Source of the DNA: UBA4416 sp040387555
GTDB taxonomy: Bacteria; Bacteroidota; Bacteroidia; B-17B0; Aurantibacillaceae
NCBI GenBank assembly: GCA_040387555.1
Contig: JAZKDO010000002.1
Span: 204,557-268,556, forward strand
Direction of reading: 5' to 3'
Length of the DNA stretch: 64,000 bases
Under the pieces are notes generated by a model. It was not told the DNA's origin, ran no database searches, and saw only the letters and a list, made by a program, of their open reading frames with translations. Below are positions 62,621 to 64,000 of this stretch, in pieces. Made by a program: the position numbers and the translations under genes. Positions within the stretch are counted from its first letter, which is position 1. Each line of letters begins with the position of its first letter.

Positions 62621-63250
62621 ATGGCATTAGTTGGAAAAAAAGCTCCTTTGTTTAAAGCTTCGGCTGTTATTAATGGGGAAGAAATAGTAGATGATTTTTC
62701 ATTAGAGCAATACATTGGAAAAAAAGAAGTGATTTTCTTCTTTTATCCTAAAGATTTCACGTTTGTTTGTCCTACTGAATTACATGCTTTTCAGGAAAAA
62801 CTTGGTGAATTTGAAAAACGTGGATGCGCTGTGGTTGGTTGCAGCACAGATACTGAGCAGAGCCATTGGGGCTGGTTACAACTCGATAAAAAACAGGGTG
62901 GTATAAAAGGAGTAACTTACCCAATTGTAGCGGATACGACTAAAATTATTTCAATCAATTTTGATACTCTATTTGGCGATTATGATGTAAATGATAATGG
63001 TGATTTAGTTGCAACGGGTGATATGATTGCTTTCCGTGGATTATTTTTAATTGACAAAAAAGGAGTGGTTCGCCACCAGTTAATAAACGATTTGCCTTTA
63101 GGACGTAATGTGGACGAAGCTTTACGTATGGTGGACGCTTTACAGTATTTTGAAGAAAAAGGCGAAGTTTGCCCTGCAAACTGGACAAAAGGCAAAGATG
63201 CGATGAAAGCAGACCACAAAGGCGTTGCAAGCTATCTAAGTAAACACTAA
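62621..63250 (+). CDS. 2-Cys peroxiredoxin (AhpC/Prx1 type)
   Basis: This 209-residue enzyme carries FYPKDFTFVCPTELHAFQ with peroxidatic Cys50, and GEVCPANWTKG with resolving Cys184. The PxxxT-x-x-C core and the C-terminal YLSKH tail are typical of the eukaryote-like 2-Cys group. It is a strong candidate for the main peroxide-detoxifying enzyme. It has its own promoter and terminator and faces the AhpE-type gene, so the two may be co-regulated. Confidence 0.94.
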   Translation: MALVGKKAPLFKASAVINGEEIVDDFSLEQYIGKKEVIFFFYPKDFTFVCPTELHAFQEKLGEFEKRGCAVVGCSTDTEQSHWGWLQLDKKQGGIKGVTYPIVADTTKIISINFDTLFGDYDVNDNGDLVATGDMIAFRGLFLIDKKGVVRHQLINDLPLGRNVDEALRMVDALQYFEEKGEVCPANWTKGKDAMKADHKGVASYLSKH

Positions 63251-63271
63251 AACTCACATTTATATGTAATA

Positions 63272-63296
63272 AAAAAGGAGGAAATTCCTCCTTTTT
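63272..63296 (+). terminator. Intrinsic terminator of the 2-Cys peroxiredoxin
   Basis: A stem AAAAAGGAGGAA (63272-63283) against TTCCTCCTTTTT (63285-63296), followed by a short CT. It starts 22 bases past the stop. Confidence 0.83.
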
Positions 63297-63358
63297 CTAA
63301 AATACTTGAAGATCAAGATAATTATTTTCGAGAAAAAGCAAAAAAAGTTATTTTTTTT

Positions 63359-63389
63359 TTTGCAACAACGGAAATAGTTACTAAATTTG
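63359..63389 (+). promoter_or_regulatory. Textbook Bacteroidota promoter of the tRNA cluster
   Basis: TTTG at 63359-63362, 19 bases, then a perfect TAAATTTG at 63382-63389. The first tRNA starts 44 bases later. A run of Ts precedes the TTTG. Confidence 0.82.
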
Positions 63390-63409
63390 CAACCCCAATA
63401 AAACGGGAC

Positions 63410-63421
63410 GTTCTTTAAAAT
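63410..63421 (+). promoter_or_regulatory. boxA-like sequence in the tRNA leader, copy 1
   Basis: GTTCTTTAAAAT, 21 bases past the -7 box and 12 bases before the first tRNA. GTTCTTT-type boxA elements are known from rRNA leaders, where NusB/NusE bind the RNA. An identical 12-mer recurs at 63891-63902. Confidence 0.5.
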
Positions 63422-63432
63422 TAAGAAAATAA

Positions 63433-63505
63433 GCCGAAGTAGCTCAGCTGGTAGAGCCACTGATTTGTAATCAGTAGGTCGGGGGTTCGAGTCCCTTCTT
63501 CGGCT
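63433..63505 (+). tRNA. tRNA-Thr (anticodon TGT)
   Basis: The acceptor GCCGAAG pairs with CTTCGGC, discriminator T. The D-arm is AGCTCAGCTGGTAGAGC. The anticodon stem ACTGA/TCAGT has loop TTTGTAA, anticodon TGT at 63466-63468. The T-arm is GGGGGTTCGAGTCCC. Reads ACA. No CCA is encoded. Confidence 0.96.
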
Positions 63506-63518
63506 CTTAATTTAAAAT

Positions 63519-63599
63519 GGGGATATACCAGAGTGGCCAAATGGGACAGACTGTAAATCTGTTGTTTCGACTTCGGAGGTTCGAATCCTCCTGTCCCCA
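63519..63599 (+). tRNA. tRNA-Tyr (anticodon GTA)
   Basis: The acceptor GGGGATA pairs with TGTCCCC, discriminator A. The anticodon stem ACAGA/TCTGT has loop CTGTAAA, with GTA at 63553-63555. A long variable arm (TGTTTCGACTTCGGA region) is typical of a type II tRNA, followed by GGTTCGAATCC. It starts 13 bases after tRNA-Thr. Confidence 0.95.
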
Positions 63600-63638
63600 C
63601 AGAAAAAAACGATGGTTGTCGCATTGTTAAGAGATTAA

Positions 63639-63711
63639 GCGAAAGTAGCTCAATTGGTAGAGCTCCAGCCTTCCAAGCTGGAGGTTGCGGGTTCGAGACC
63701 CGTCTTTCGCT
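63639..63711 (+). tRNA. tRNA-Gly (anticodon TCC)
   Basis: The acceptor GCGAAAG pairs with CTTTCGC, discriminator T. The anticodon stem CCAGC/GCTGG has loop CTTCCAA, with TCC at 63672-63674. The T-arm is GCGGGTTCGAGACCCG. Reads GGA and probably GGG. Confidence 0.96.
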
Positions 63712-63844
63712 CTTAAATGTTTGGAAAAGTGGTTGCTGATTTTATCGAAGCACCGCTCCAAAGGAAAGATTAGTGAAGTTGATGAATAACCGTATAAACG
63801 GACAGAAGACAGAAAGACTAGCGCATGCGGTAAGATGTCTTTTG

Positions 63845-63872
63845 AAAGTCCCCAGAAATTAGAGGGACTTTT
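63845..63872 (+). terminator. Possible terminator or attenuator inside the tRNA cluster
   Basis: An 8-bp stem AAAGTCCC (63845-63852) and GGGACTTT (63864-63871), with an 11-base loop and a four-T end. It is weaker than the other terminators in the window and could stop some transcripts before the last tRNA. Confidence 0.4.
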
Positions 63873-63890
63873 CGTGTATACAAAAACACA

Positions 63891-63902
63891 GTTCTTTAAA
63901 AT
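63891..63902 (+). promoter_or_regulatory. boxA-like sequence, copy 2
   Basis: GTTCTTTAAAAT, identical to copy 1 at 63410-63421, 23 bases before tRNA-Thr(GGT). No TAnnTTTG promoter is seen between tRNA-Gly and this copy. Confidence 0.45.
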
Positions 63903-63925
63903 ACGGCAAACAGCAGAATTTGCAA

Positions 63926-63997
63926 GCTGTTGTAGCTCAGTGGTAGAGCACCTCCTTGGTAAGGAGGAGGTCGGCGGTTCAATCCCGCTCAACAGCT
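63926..63997 (+). tRNA. tRNA-Thr (anticodon GGT)
   Basis: The acceptor GCTGTTG pairs with CAACAGC, discriminator T. The anticodon stem CCTCC/GGAGG has loop TTGGTAA, anticodon GGT. The T-arm is GGCGGTTCAATCCCGCT. Reads ACC and ACT. The gene ends 3 bases before the window edge. Confidence 0.95.
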
Positions 63998-64000
63998 CAA

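Larger units (their letters stand above)
63712..63925 (+). other. 214-base spacer between tRNA-Gly and tRNA-Thr, with several possible hairpins
   Basis: No open frame on the plus strand. Possible stems: AGTGGT(T)GCT against AGCACCGCT (about 63729-63765), CCGT/ACGG (about 63790-63801), AAAGAC/GTCTTT (about 63813-63844), and AAAGTCCC/GGGACTTT (63845-63871). The second boxA-like 12-mer follows. In the E. coli cluster of the same gene order this gap is only a few bases. It may hold a small RNA, a processing signal or a second leader. Confidence 0.45.

Noticed and set aside
63421..63992. Two minus-strand open frames overlapping the tRNA genes
   Set aside because: They are antisense readings of the tRNAs; the phrase EGTRTPDLLITNQWLYQLSY is a known false-protein signature of tRNA-antisense frames.

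Overview
The window is a piece of a Bacteroidota chromosome, probably from a free-living, low-GC member; I cannot place the order from sequence alone. The evidence is consistent. Several secreted proteins end in type IX secretion (T9SS) sorting domains. Many genes carry the Bacteroidota promoter (TTTG, about 19 bases, TAnnTTTG). Family-typical proteins such as DUF4286, head-GIN/DUF2807 and DUF2490 are present. Shine-Dalgarno sequences are rare and TTG/GTG starts are not unusual. There is no phage, integrase, transposase, CRISPR array or rRNA.

Layout. 1-4.3 kb: a partial secreted protein, a DUF2490 protein with a lipoprotein, then a SulP anion transporter with a beta carbonic anhydrase. 4.28-4.96 kb: a decayed lamin-tail/T9SS pseudogene lying against rsmA. 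5-15 kb: housekeeping and hypothetical genes (rsmA, DUF4286, a TPR protein, an orphan FtsX-type permease, a zinc-ribbon coiled-coil protein, small membrane proteins, recQ). 15.1-21.1 kb: a tightly overlapping four-gene operon that looks like a complete polysaccharide synthesis and export machine. It encodes a TolC-like channel fused to a GH18-like domain, a HlyD-type adaptor, a receiver-like/TackOD1 zinc/degenerate-GGDEF cytoplasmic protein, and a processive GT2 synthase. A CotH-kinase/LTD/T9SS surface protein follows 18 bases later. This is the most interesting system in the window. 23.8-41 kb: peptidases (M17, peptidase T, a giant M4 T9SS protease, an S9 dipeptidyl peptidase, an M1 lipoprotein aminopeptidase) with pdxA.

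41-52 kb: panD, a flippase-like membrane protein, a heptose adenylyltransferase, a Wzx-type flippase and dut; then YkgJ, truB and ribBA on the other strand; then a Nudix hydrolase, asnS and a Nfu protein. 52-62.6 kb: comF with a triple lamin-tail surface protein, asd, a head-GIN/beta-barrel protein, an alpha/beta hydrolase, an O-methyltransferase, rnhB and two divergent peroxiredoxins. 63.4-64 kb: tRNA-Thr(TGT), tRNA-Tyr(GTA), tRNA-Gly(TCC) and tRNA-Thr(GGT). This is the same order as the classical thrU-tyrU-glyT-thrT cluster that precedes tuf in E. coli, but here a 214-base structured spacer lies before the last tRNA.

Intergenic DNA holds at least four families of short dispersed-looking repeats: two copies of a GGGCGT...ACGCA element, a CGCAGA inverted repeat, a GTCATTGCGAG palindrome, and a GTCAC/CTGAATCAAGTTCAG palindrome family whose two copies show compensated stem changes.
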